Assembly: GCA_001430745.1 (NCBI GenBank) | Contig: KQ482061.1 | Location: forward strand, 1,220,589 to 1,284,588 | Reading direction: 5' to 3' | Source: Auxenochlorella pyrenoidosa | Taxonomy: Eukaryota; Chlorophyta; Trebouxiophyceae; Chlorellales; Chlorellaceae | Length of the DNA stretch: 64,000 nucleotides | Shown here: positions 44,861 to 56,300 of the stretch, one piece after another | How positions within the stretch are numbered: position 1 is the first letter of the stretch | Layout of the letters: each line of letters starts with the position of its first letter | Notes under the pieces: generated by a model | Databases searched by the model: none | What the model saw: only the letters and a program-made list of their open reading frames with translations | What the model was told of the DNA's origin: nothing | Program-made: the position numbers and the translations under genes

Positions 44861-47509
44861 ATGTCTAGCTCCGACGACGAGCTGCCGCCTGAGGCAGTGC
44901 CTCTGGGTGCGGCTCCGGCCAGCGGGGGAGCGACTGGAGGAGCGGCAGATGATCGTGATGCACATGCAACGAGCGCAAAGGTGCAGGCCATGCCCCTGCC
45001 TGCCACGGTGCTGCAGCCCGCTATGGGCGGCGGCCACCGCTCATAACAACGTGCTTGGCCTCAAGACCTGCAGGCTTGCTCTAGGGCTGCCAACTGTTTC
45101 TGAGGATCTCAACGCACAGACCCGTGTACAGCCAGTGTCGGAATGTGATCTCCCAGTGTCCCAGCATGTCCATGCAGCTGCTCCACGCGCTCCCGTGCCA
45201 GCGCCCCCGCCCATGTGCAGCCGGGCCATGCGGCCCCTCCCACCCCCCCCGCCCCGGTGCCCGTCACCCTCATCACCGGCTACCTGGGCGCGGGCAAGAC
45301 CACGCTGGTCAACTGGGTGCTGACCGCGCGGCACGGCTTCCGCTGCGCCGTGCTGCTCAACGAGATTGCCGACTCTGCCGACATTGAGCGGGCGCTGGTC
45401 AAGGAGCCAGAGGTGCTGAGCTCTTGCCCCCCTGGCCGGCCTTGGGGGCCGCTTGCTGTGGGCACGCCGCCTGCCTGTGGTCCGTCAGGCGCCTCACACC
45501 TTATCCCCCAAGGTCCGTGGTGCTGGCCCCCGCTGAGCATCCTCGCCCCCCCTGGTGCACCAGCAGGGCCAGGAGGCCTCGCCGCTGGCCGAGTGGACGG
45601 AGCTGGAGAACGGCTGCATCTGCTGCTCAGCCAAGAACGACATGGTCAAAGGTGTGCGCGGCAAACGCTGGAGGCTGCAGAGCTTCCAGCATGGGAGGGG
45701 CAGGGGCTTTGCACATCCGTGCGGCTCCAGCCGGCCGGCGCTGCCCGCGGGTCGCACCCAGCAGGCACACCCGCAGCCGCCAAGCGCCGCCCGCGCCGCG
45801 CCCGCCCCCGCAGCCCTGGAGTCTCTGATGCAGCAGCGCGACCGGTTCGATTACGTGCTCATCGAGACAACTGGCCTGGCCAACCCGGGGCCGGTGGCCG
45901 CGGCGCTGTGGACGGACGAGCAGCTGGAGAGCAGGCAAGGGGGAGGGGCGAGTGGTCGGGGGGGGGGGGGGCAGCAGGCGCTGGCAGGGGCTCAGGGCTG
46001 CAGCCACATGGGCAGACAGACAGGTTGCATGCAGGTAAGCAGTGCTTGGTTGACGCATGCAGGGCAGGGGCTCAGAGCAGGGGGCTGGCTGCCAGCGGCG
46101 GCGTGTGGCACACTGACTCCTATGCTCCACTCCCAAACGTGGGCCCCCCCCACCGGCTCTTGGGCCCACCTCGCTCCGCTTGTCTCCCTGCAGCGTGTGC
46201 CTGGACTGCATCGTGACTGTGGTGGATGCCCGGCACATCCGCCGCCAGCTGGCAGACCCCCGCCCCGACGGCGCGGTGAACGAGGCGCAGCAGCAGGTGG
46301 CCTTTGCCGACGTGGTGCTGCTCAACAAGGTGTGTGTGGGGGTGGGGGTGGGGGGGGGGGGGGCGCTGCCGGCATGCCTGGGATGGCGAACCAGTGGATG
46401 GTGTGGGATGAGAAGGCTGGGCCACCCATCGCCTGGCGTCCCCCATGCCAGGACGGTTTGAGCAGGTGGCCGGCCCTGGGACTTTCCCCTGGGACGAGGC
46501 CCGCTGTGCAGCTTTGGCTGGCAGGGCTCTCTGTCAGGCCGGCGTCCCTGCCGCCCTCCCAGCCCAGCTCTGTCCGTGGCCCCTGCCCTCCCTTGCGTGC
46601 AGACCGACCTGGCGAGCGAGGCTGAGCTGGCAGAGGTGGAGGCAGAGATTCGGAGGATCAATGCGGAGGCGGGCATCACGCGCTGCCAGCGCTGCCAGAT
46701 AGACCTCGCCCGCATCCTCAACACCGGCCTGTACTCTGCCAGCACGCAGGCAGCAGCAGGGCGCGAGCCGCCCGCCACCAGCGGCAGCGGCAGTGGGGAG
46801 GGCCAGCATGCAGGGGCATCGGAGGGGGGAGCACCTGCAGGCGCGGGCGAGGCAGGCTGCAGCCCAGAGCAGCAGGCGCAGGTTCAGGGTGAGCAGGAGC
46901 AGCCTGCATGCGGCAGCGACGGCAGCAGAGGGCCCCCCTGCGACGACCCGCAATGCAGCGACCCGCACCACCACCACCACAGCGAGCACAGCAGCGTGCA
47001 CGACGCGCGCATCGGCACGGTGACCATCCACCTGCCGGGCGCACCACTGGACCTCCCCAGCCTGCGCCGCTGGCTGGACACGCTGCTGTGGGAGGGGACG
47101 GCGGATGCGGCAGACCTGTTCCGCATCAAGGGGCTGCTCCACGTGGCCGGCAGCGCGCGCAAGCACATCCTGCAGGGTGGGCGCCACAGCCGCCGCTGCG
47201 GAGGAGCGCTCGCTGGGGGGGGCTTGCACTGTCAAAGGCAGGGTGCGCGTTTCAGCTGCAAGGTGTACCCATCCGCAGTGGCCCAGGCAGGCATTCAACT
47301 CAGTGGGTGCCACCTGCAGCAAAGTAAGTCCACGCTAAGGACCCCCCCCCCCCCCCTTTGCCGCAGGCGTCCACGAAATTTACGACATAGTGGAAGGGCC
47401 AGAGTGGGCAGCTGGCGAGCAGCGCTCCAGCAAGCTCGTCTTCATTGGCCGACGGCTGCGGCGGGGCGCGCTGGCCGCCGACCTGGCTGCATGCCAGGCA
47501 CAGCAGTGA
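44861..47509 (+). CDS. ZNG1: CobW/COG0523 zinc metallochaperone GTPase, ZNG1 type
   Basis: ATG 44861, stop 47509, about eight exons. The P-loop exon reads VPVTLITGYLGAGKTTLVNW (Walker A GAGKTT). It is followed by RCAVLLNEIADSADIERALV, then TELENGCICCSAKND, the GCxCC metal-binding motif of the family. FDYVLIETTGLANPGPVAAA, CLDCIVTVVDARHIRRQLAD and NEAQQQVAFADVVLLNKTDL give the switch and N/TKxD elements. The C-terminal part holds a His cluster (DPHHHHHSEHSSVHD) and the CobW_C segment (RWLDTLLWEGTADAADLFRI; VHEIYDIVEGPEW). ZNG1 uses GTP to deliver zinc to methionine aminopeptidase 1. In that group an N-terminal CPELVP-like motif docks the client; here the matching place reads ELPPEAVPL, without the Cys. 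Confidence 0.9.
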
Positions 47510-48125
47510 GCATGCTGTCACGCATGCTTGTGTCGCCAAACTCCCCTGCCCATCTCCACCAGTTCGCAGCAGAGTCGCTTTTCTATGTAAGGATGCAACG
47601 CGGTCAACAGAGGGAGGTAAGATGGGTGCCGGAGCAGTGCAAACGCATGAAGAGGGAAGGCAGTGCGGGGTTCTGCTTGGCAACGATGGTGCAGACAGCA
47701 GGCTCAGCGGCAAGGAAACATACGGCAGTCACAAGTGGTACGAAACACTATGCGGGTGGCAAGCTTACGGCAGAGGAAGCTTGGTGCGGGGCATGGGCAC
47801 GGAAGGGGCAGAGTGTACAAATGCAGAAGGCGAAAGCTGGCAAAGGATACTTGAAGTGGCTCGCAGGATTTGCGTGGCAGACATCGACAGGTTGAGTTCA
47901 CTTGCGTGAGGTTGCCAGGAAGGCAAGAACCGTGCGAGCAGTGTGGGTGGCAGGCATGTGCGCCGCTGCTGAGCGCATGGGCAACGTGGCGCTGAAGCAG
48001 CAGCCGCAGGGGGAGTGGCGCCCGAGGGGCCAGCATGAGGCTCCTTTGGGCCAGCCATGTGCTTGCTGTTTGCTGAGACGAGGCAGCACCTTGCTAGAAG
48101 CATGCTGCTGCTGCCAAGGGGCGGC
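47510..48125. other. intergenic region between convergent genes
   Basis: About 615 bases between stop codons of the ZNG1-like and acid phosphatase genes. Nothing recognised. Confidence 0.5.
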
Positions 48126-51100
48126 TCACACCGTGCCTGGCAGAGCCGCGGCGGCCTGCATGCCGCTCAGGCGCGCCTGCTCGACCTCTCTCAGCAGGCG
48201 GCGCCGGTAGACGACAAAAGCTGCACCAAACAGGGCAGAGACCGCCACGATGCAGGCCACAAGAATGCCGGCCCACGCGCCGTCGCTGAGGCCGCTGCTG
48301 CCGCTGCCGGAAGAGGCGCCAGCGCTATCGATGGTGAGGCCATTGGCAGCCAGGGTGGCGTTGGCAGCTGCAAGCGTGCGCGACGCCGTCTGCAGCTGGC
48401 ACATCGTCATGCCGGTGTTGGCGCAGGCGTCGCACCACTGGGAGTTGCTCATGGCCAGGGGCTGCACCATCTGGTTGAAGGCATCAAGCGTGCAGGCCCC
48501 CGGGCCTGCCAGGGCCTCGGCGCCATCGCCCGCGGCGGCGCAGGGCAGCGGGATGGGCGTGTAGTTGGCGGCGGGGCCGTCCTGCATGACCAGGCGCACG
48601 GCCAGGCTCTGCGGGATGCCGTCGGTGCCGCTGGCGTGCAGCTCAAACACCATGATGGCTGCCAGGCTGGGGATCTTCCTGCGGGTGGGAGGGGGGGGGG
48701 GGGGGCGGGTTGAGAGGCGGGGCCGCGGCTTGTTCAGGAGTGGCAGGCAGAGCATCCGGGACAGATCGTGTGAGAGTGCTTTGAGCCAGGGCCGCGCTGG
48801 CCAGACCTGCGAGGCCTCCCGCCCAGCCCTCAGCCTGCAGCCCGGGCTGCCAGGCTCGTTTAGTCAACTGCAGCAGCACGATCATGCGCCACAGCCCCAG
48901 GCTGTTGGCGTGGCTCCTTCTTGCACCAACTGCATGCCCCACTCACTTGAACCAAGTGAGGTTGGCGGCGGCGGGCAGCTGGTCCAGCGCAAGGGCCCCA
49001 AGGATGCCCAGCTGCAGGGGAGGCAGGGGGCAGGGAACAGCGGCATGCGGACGTTGAAGCCGCGCAGGCAGAGCGCACCGGCGGCCTGCGCACCCACCCT
49101 CCTGAGGTCCGGCATCCAGGGCAGCAGCCCGCCTGGCAGGCCCGCTGCGCCGCCGCGGCCGCTTGCCCGCCCCCCGGCCAGGCCCCTGCGCTCGCCTGCG
49201 TGTTGTAGTGCGCGGACAGGTGCGCAATCTTGTAGTAGACGGGGTCCACAACGTTGGAGGTGGCCGCCGTGGCCGCTCCCTCCAGGTACGACAGCAGGTC
49301 GCCCAGCAGGGGGCCCGCCAGCAGGTTGCCGGTCAGGGAGGAGCGCATCTTGCTCGTCTCCAGCCAGTAGGCCAGCTGCACAAACGCGCCCGGGAGGGGA
49401 GGCAGATATGCCTGGGGCAGTTGTAACCCGGCAGAATGAGGCGCGCGCAGATGGGCGCAGGGCCGGCTGGGCAGCGCAAGCTGCCTGAAGAAGGCAACCA
49501 CGCCCGCGCCGAGCAAGCTGGGTGGGAACGGGCCTCATAGGCACGACGCAAGGTGGTGCACGCTGCGCGGGCGGGGCTGGCGGGGAGGGCAGGAGGGCGC
49601 TGCGCACGCTGTGCCCCGCCCTGGCCCCCCAACCCACCTCCTGCATCTGCGCAAAGGTTTTGTCGTCCACCTCCGGCATGGGGCTGCCCACCCCGTAGGT
49701 GCGGTACACATTGAAGCCGTCGTACACGTTCCTGGGGCCCGGGGTGCCAGCGGCGGCAGCAGCGGCAGCAGCAGTGAGGGCGGGCAGCACAGTGCGTAGC
49801 AACCCCCCCGCAGCGCAGCATCAAGAGCCTGGCACCCTTCGTGCTCTGCAGCTGTCGCACTGGGCCGGCAAATCGGCACTGCGGCAAACAGCATTCCAGC
49901 CTGTAATGTTACAGGAGAAACAGGCGCGCAGCCGCCACACTGGCAGGTACCCCCTGCCGGCCACTCACCACCAGTTGGTCAGCGATGTGTTGAGGCCGGA
50001 GTCCTTGGCGGCGATGCTGTCCCGCAAAGGCGCCGACTCTGCCTCCTTGGCCTGGAACTCCTCCGACTGGTACCTGCCGGGACGAGGGTGGGGCGGGACG
50101 CAGGGCGCGATGGTGAGCGGGCCGGCATGCAGGCGCAGGAGCTGCTCTGACAGCGGCGAGCGCCCTTCTGGTGAGCTCGACCGGGCAACGAACAAGTGCA
50201 GCCTGGCCGAGAGACAGAAGGATGGGCAGCGCAAGGCATGCCGTGGCGTGGGCCAGATTGAACTGCTTGGCTCAGGAGGCCGGCAGCAGCCAGGGCGCCA
50301 GGTTGATGAGCATGGCGCGGAGCCAGCCCTGATGCGGCGCCCTCCCGCTGCGTGTGGACCCACCAGTCGAGCAGGCGGGCGTCATAGGTGGGGCAGGCGG
50401 TGTAGGCGCGGGTGAGGGTGTTGCCATCCTCGGGCAGGGAGTAGACGGGGACCACCTGCAGGGGCGGGGCGGCGCGGCGCGCTGGCCCAGCTGATTCCCA
50501 GGCGTGCACAGCGGGGGCATGTGCCGCAGCATGGGGACCCGTCTCAGCACACGCCCTGGTGTCAGACTCCGGGCTGTCCAGCACTGCCGCAGCTTGATGC
50601 AGCGCAGCGGGGCAGGCAGGTGAAGTCCTACATGCGCAGGCTCGAGTGCCCCACCGCACCTGCTGTCCGTCTGGCAGGTATTGCGTGTCGGTGGGGGGGT
50701 TGATGGGTGGGAACACCTGCGGCGAGCAGCAGGCGGCGGAGCGGCGGAAGCCCTCAATGACAAGCCGAGGCGCTGCTTCCCTCGCATGCCTTCTGCATCA
50801 GCGCATCTCTGAGCCTACGCAGCTTGGCCGCGCAGGCTGGGCGGCGCGGCGGCGCTCACGGCATCCAGGAAGGAGCGGGCGGTCATGATGGTGCGGTCCA
50901 GGGCGGAGGAGCGGAAGAGGGAGTTGAAGTTGTTCCAGGTGCCGTTGGGCGTGCCCACCACGCCGTACTCGGGGCCTGCAGGAGCGGATGGCGCGTGGCG
51001 GCGGGCCGCTCCCTACTTGACTGCCTGGAGTGCCACGCAAGAGCAACGGCCGGCAGCAGGGAGGGCGCTCACTACGCACAGGGCAGGGCCCGCATTTGTG

Positions 51101-51558
51101 GGCACACACGCTTGCCCTGCGACACAGCACGACCTCCAGCAGGGCGCACCCGGCAGGTTTGCGGCAGCCTTGGTGTCCAGGCAGGTGCTGTCGGCGGAGC
51201 AGGTGGAAGCATTCAGGTAGCGGGCGGCGTAGGCGGCACCCGCCTTCCAGGCCTGCAACTGGCCCTCAGGCAGCAGGGTGGGACCTCCAGCCGCATCCGA
51301 CTCCTGCACTGGACAAGAGGATGCAAAGGGCTCCACTGGTGGGGGGCCGGCTGCCCTGCCCAGCCGGCGAAGTGGTCTTAGGCTAGTGGCAGCGCCGGCC
51401 GCAGCGGCAAGGTCCAGCTGGCCCCTTGCCTTGAGGGTCGCCGTCTTTGGCAGAACATTCCTGGCGCCGTGGCGCTCAATTGAGTACGCCAGCAAGAGGT
51501 CGGCGGCCGCAAGCCTAGCGAGCAGCAGGAGCGCACAAACAACCCTGGTGCCCATCAT
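48126..51558 (-). CDS. membrane-anchored histidine acid phosphatase (clade 2)
   Basis: ATG 51558, stop 48126, about ten exons. A signal peptide (MMGTRVVCALLLLARLAAAD) leads into LLLAYSIERHGARNVLPK, the RHGxR catalytic motif. Later exons: LPEGQLQAWKAGAAYAARYL, NNFNSLFRSSALDRTIMTAR, DTQYLPDGQQVVPVYSLPED, NVYDGFNVYRTYGVGSPMPE, LAYWLETSKMRSSLTGNLLA and KIAHLSAHYNTQ joined to LGILGALALDQLP. The C-terminus has one transmembrane helix (WAGILVACIVAVSALFGAAF) followed by RRRLLRE, giving type I topology with a short cytosolic tail, as in lysosomal acid phosphatases. It likely hydrolyses phosphomonoesters at low pH in vacuole or at the surface. The usual second motif is His-Asp; here it is His-Tyr. One intron (49012-49195) appears to use a GC donor. 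Confidence 0.86.
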
Positions 51559-53308
51559 GGCTTGAACGGCCTGCTGATTGTAGAATTGGAGAAATCAATA
51601 TTGAGGGAAACGAGAGGACGCGCTGCGAAAGCGCCCGTATGTGGGGCCAGGGGCAAGGCTCACTGTGCTCAGCCGGCTCAGGCTTGCGGGGCTGATCCAA
51701 CGCAAGTGTGCGTGCTATATAGTACTGGTGCAGGCAGTTGGCGAGGTTTGAACAAGTGAGTCACTTGAGAGCTGGTGCCAGCTTGGGCGACCGCCCTGCC
51801 CAGCTCTGGCTGCGCCGACAAGCGTGGCGCAGGTTCGGTTCACACTATGCGCCGCTGGCTTTCAGTGGTGCGTTGCAGATACTCATCTGCAGGCCGCCTC
51901 CGCATGGCCCCCGTGCGCTTGCCAAAGGCATCTGTGCACGCAGCAGCAAGCATCCTGCAGTACCCTGTGAGTCGTGACCAGAGCGGCTGCCCAGTGCGCT
52001 GGGGAAATTCTCAGTGCATGGGGTCTGCATACTGTCACTGCGAATTGCAAAGTTTCAAACGAAGCCATTTGTGCTGCAGCTGCCTGAGGGATCTGCTGCA
52101 GGGGTTGCCGAATTGGCGGGCTGCGGATCTTGAGAACAGTCGACCAGCATCTGTGTGCTGCGTCTGAACGCAAGATGATACCAGAAGGCCTGGTGACAGA
52201 AGGGCAAAGGCTTTCAAGTGACACAACAAGCGCTGATGGTTGTAGCATCACACCCACCACCACCTAAGCATCGCTTCAGGTGGCACAGGTGGCTGGGGGA
52301 CGGCAGCTGACCGCCATGTCAGACAGCTGCCAAGCTAAATGGTTCGGTTGCAGCCGCGATACCCAGCTTTCTTTCACTTCACTTGGCGCGATTTGAAACA
52401 ATCCTGGCCTGCAAGTTTAGCGACAGCGCTCGGGACCCAGTCAGCTTCGAGCACTGCAAGCTCCTCGCCAAGCGGCCGGGGAGCTGAGGTGCATACATTC
52501 TATCCTTCTTCAGGTGATCGAAATGCGCTTTGCTACGTGTGAGCCGGAGACAAGCTGTCTGCAGCGCTGCCGCCAAGGCAACGCTCGGAGCGCCGTCGCC
52601 GCTGCGTCGTACCTCTGCCAGCCCTGCCAGCTAAAACGCTGGCAGCTTTCTGTGCAGGGATTTTCACTTTGTGGTGGATGGGAATGCCCAGCCATCACGC
52701 TGGATAGCTTCCAGTCACCAGCGCCCTCCGCTCTCCTTGCAGGCAGGCGCCTGACTGGCCGCTGAGAAGTCAGGGCTGGGCCGGCTTTTGTCAGAGCATT
52801 CGGCCTCACTCTGCAGTCTGAGCCCATTGAAAAGCACGCGCCACGTGCTGCTGCATCTCCACTGGAGTCCACTAGACTTTGCCCAGGTTGGTGTCAATGC
52901 CCTTCTCCCTGCCTATTTTGTTTGGCAGATTGGCAGTGCACGCAGCCCCTGCACTGACAGGCAGCGCCACTTGCACCTAGCTTGACAGGCTCTGGCCCAG
53001 GGACAGCAGGCTCCACGGCCAGGCAGCCCAGGCATCCCAGGCAGATCGCCTTGGAACGCCTCTTTGGGCCTGAACATGCCTTAGGTGCGGCCCCAGCAAC
53101 CAGGGGGCTGCAGGGAACCCCTCTTACGTCACCCTCTGGCAATGCCGCCGTCCAATGCCGGCGCCCGCTGCCAGCTACCTCCGCCGCTCGCCGCCGCTTG
53201 CCGCCTGCCGCGCCTGGCCGCCTGCCCGGTCGCCTGCACCCCTCCACCTCGACCGCCCACCTCATCACACGGTCTCTGTGCCCTCGCCGCCGTCCTGACC
53301 TCGTGCAG
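51559..53308. other. intergenic region between divergent genes
   Basis: About 1.75 kb, the longest stretch here without a recognised gene. A TATATAG string occurs near 51716. Plus-strand open frames (51775-52167, 52514-52765) show no domain. It may contain the ABCG promoter and untranslated exons; the part after 53140 is C-rich and ends CGTGCAG just before the ABCG ATG. Confidence 0.45.
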
Positions 53309-56300
53309 ATGCTGCGCATGGGCAGCACCGACCCGAGCGCCGAGCTGGCGGGGGGCCAGCAGCGGGAGGGCGCCCTGGAGCGCGAGCTGCGCGCGATCAC
53401 CAGCATGAGCAGCACCGAGGAGGAGGATGAGGGGGAGGGCGGCGGCGCGGCGTCGGCGCGCGCGGGGGGCGAGGCGGTGGCCGAGGTGCGGCTGCAGCTA
53501 GGGGGCAGCCGGCTGGACGACCTGGCGCGCATTGACGCACTGCCGGGTGAGCTGCCGCGCAATGGGTTTGATTCCCTTGATAAGGCTGGGAGCAGGGGGG
53601 AGTGAGCAGACAGGCTGCGGTGCCGATGCTGCTGAGGTCTGCGCCGTGCTGCACAACCTGGCCATCCGCCCACTGCCGACTGGGGCTGCAGCTGAGCACC
53701 GCTTGGGTGCAGCACCAGGCTCATGCCCTCTCAAATCCCCCCACCCTAACTCCAACCCCCAACACCCACCCTTGTCTCCCCCCTCTTGCACGCCCTTGCC
53801 CGCAGAGCACCGGCGGGTGACCATGCACATCAACCATGTGTCGGCGCACGTGCCGCTGCTGATGGCGCAGCCCTCGCCGCTGGGCCGGCTGCGCGGCGCG
53901 GTGCTGCGCCGCAAGGTCGGCGGCGAAGGCGGCGGCAAGGGCGGCAAGGCCACGCACCGCCAGGTGCGCCGCCGGGTGGGGCCTGCCACAGGGCGGCAGG
54001 TGCAGGGGCAGAGGTGGAGTGCCGGCGGAGACAGGAGGCATGCTTCGGGCACTGCATCAACCCAAGCGCACTGCTTGCAGGCGGCCTGGCCCCGACCTCA
54101 CCGGCGCCCCTCACCCCGCAGGTGCTGTTTGACATCAGCGGCAGCGTGCGTCCCGGCGAGGTGATGGCGCTCATGGGTGAGGTGGCAGGGGGCCCTGATG
54201 CAGCACGTGTAAGCCGAGTGCAGGGCCCGGCCGGCAGATGGAGGCTGGGAGGCTGGGCCCTACCCCATGCGCTGATGGACACGTGCTGTGGCACAAGACT
54301 AGCTGCATGCATCCAGGCCGCAGGCAGCCCACTCACTGCCGCTATCTGTGCCTGAACTCCAAAGCAGCTTGAGCACAGCAAGGCTGAGCAGTCCATAGTG
54401 GCCCCCGCTCCTGCTCACCCACCCCTGCAGGCCCCAGCGGCAGCGGGAAGACCAGCCTGCTGTCCATCCTGGGGGCGCGCGCGCAAAAGGCGATGCGCGT
54501 GGAGGGCAGCTGCACCTTCAACGGCCAGCCGCTGACCAAGCGCCTCAAGCGGCGCATGGGATATGTGCTGCAGGTGGGGCGGCGCGCCGCGCACCCGGGC
54601 CGCGACCGAGCCAGGCTGCCAGCAGCTGGGCCGCGGGGGATGGCGTCCGGTGCAGCCAGCCTCTGCAGCGTGGCCAAGCGCGCAGCCCTGCACAGACCAT
54701 CACCACCACCACCACCACCACCCGCTGCAGGACGACCTGCTGCACTCGGCGCTGACCGTGTACGAAACCCTGGTGAGCCGCAGGCATGCCCCCGGGGGCA
54801 GGCAGCAGGCGCACCCTGCAGGCGCGGCTGGTGCCCTGTGGCCGGCGCGGGGGCAACAGCAAGCAAAGGCGGTGCATGCTTCCTCCTGCCCCTCCAAACA
54901 GCCAGTCGTGTCGCTGCTGTGCACCCTGCGTGAACCGACCGCTGCGCCTGGCTGCGCGCCTGCTTGTGCCCCGCAGTACTACGCGGCCCTGCTGCGCCTG
55001 CCGCACGAGATGCCGCGCCAGGACAAGCTGGGCCGCATCGAGGTGGTGATCTCCGCCCTGGGCCTGGAGCACTGCCGCGACACCATCATCGGTGGGCGGG
55101 CTGGCTCGAGGCGCTGTGCCTGCATGGCCTTGCCAGACGGCAGGCCGTGGGCCCCTGATCCTTGGGCTGAGGCTGCAGCTGACGAGCTCCGATGGAACCA
55201 CGGGTTGGCCGCGCGACATGTGCTAAAGTGCGACGTGCCGCTGCCGTACCCTGTCTTCTGCCCTGACTGCCCGGCGCCTGTGCCCCCTCCCCGCAGGCGG
55301 GTTCATGCGCAAGGGCATCTCCGGCGGCGAGCGCAAGCGCTGCTCCATCGGCGTGGAGCTGCTGATCGACCCGTCGGTGCTGCTGCTGGTGGGGCACGCT
55401 TTGCCTGCCTGCCTGCTGGGGCGCGCCGTGCCTGCTGCTGGTGCCATGGCGCCTCTGGAGAGGTGGGGGGGCACAAGGGCAGGGCAGTGCACTGGAGTTG
55501 CCCCACCTGCTGCCAGACGCAAGCGCACCACAGTGCCTGCCGCCTGCTGCCTTGCCCGGCTGTGTGCGCCTGCAGGACGAGCCCACCAGCGGCCTGGACG
55601 CCTCCACGTCCATGCACGTGCTCAGCACGCTGCGCCACCTGGCGGGTGAGGGCAGCGTGGTGCAGCCGTGGTGCACCAGCACTGGGTCCGGCCTGGGCGT
55701 AGTCTTGCTGTGGTGGTGGATGCATAGCGCTAGGGTGCAGCAGCCGTGTGTCTGCATGTGTATGTGCCGACCCCCCTCCCGCACTCTCCTCTGGCAGGCG
55801 GTGGGCGCAGCATCATCGCCACCCTGCACCAGCCCTCCTTCCGCCTGTACGAGCAGCTGGACAAGCTCATGCTGCTGAGCCAGGTAGGGAGGGGCGGGCA
55901 GCGCGGCGCTGTGGGCATGCAAGGCAGAGGGAGGCGTAACGAGCTGCCTCACCCGCCTGCCTTCCCACCTGTGCTGTGCCATGCCATGCCGCTGCTTTGC
56001 CTTTTGCTTTGCCTTAAACCAAGCTCGCCGAGGGCATGCCTCCCACCCCCTTGTCCTCCTGCCCACGCTCTTGCCCACCCACCTGGCCCGCCGCCCTCTC
56101 CCGCAGGGCCACCTGCTGTACTATGGCAGCGCCGCCGCCGCCGCCGACTGGTTTGGCGCCCAGGGCTACACGCTGCCCTACCGCGTCTCCCTGCCCGACT
56201 TCCTGCTGGACCTGGCCAACGGCGACGTGGCCACAGACGCCAGGTGGGCGCGCCCGCCAGGCCCAGGGCGCAACAGCTTGGCCCCTGCATGCACGCTGGC

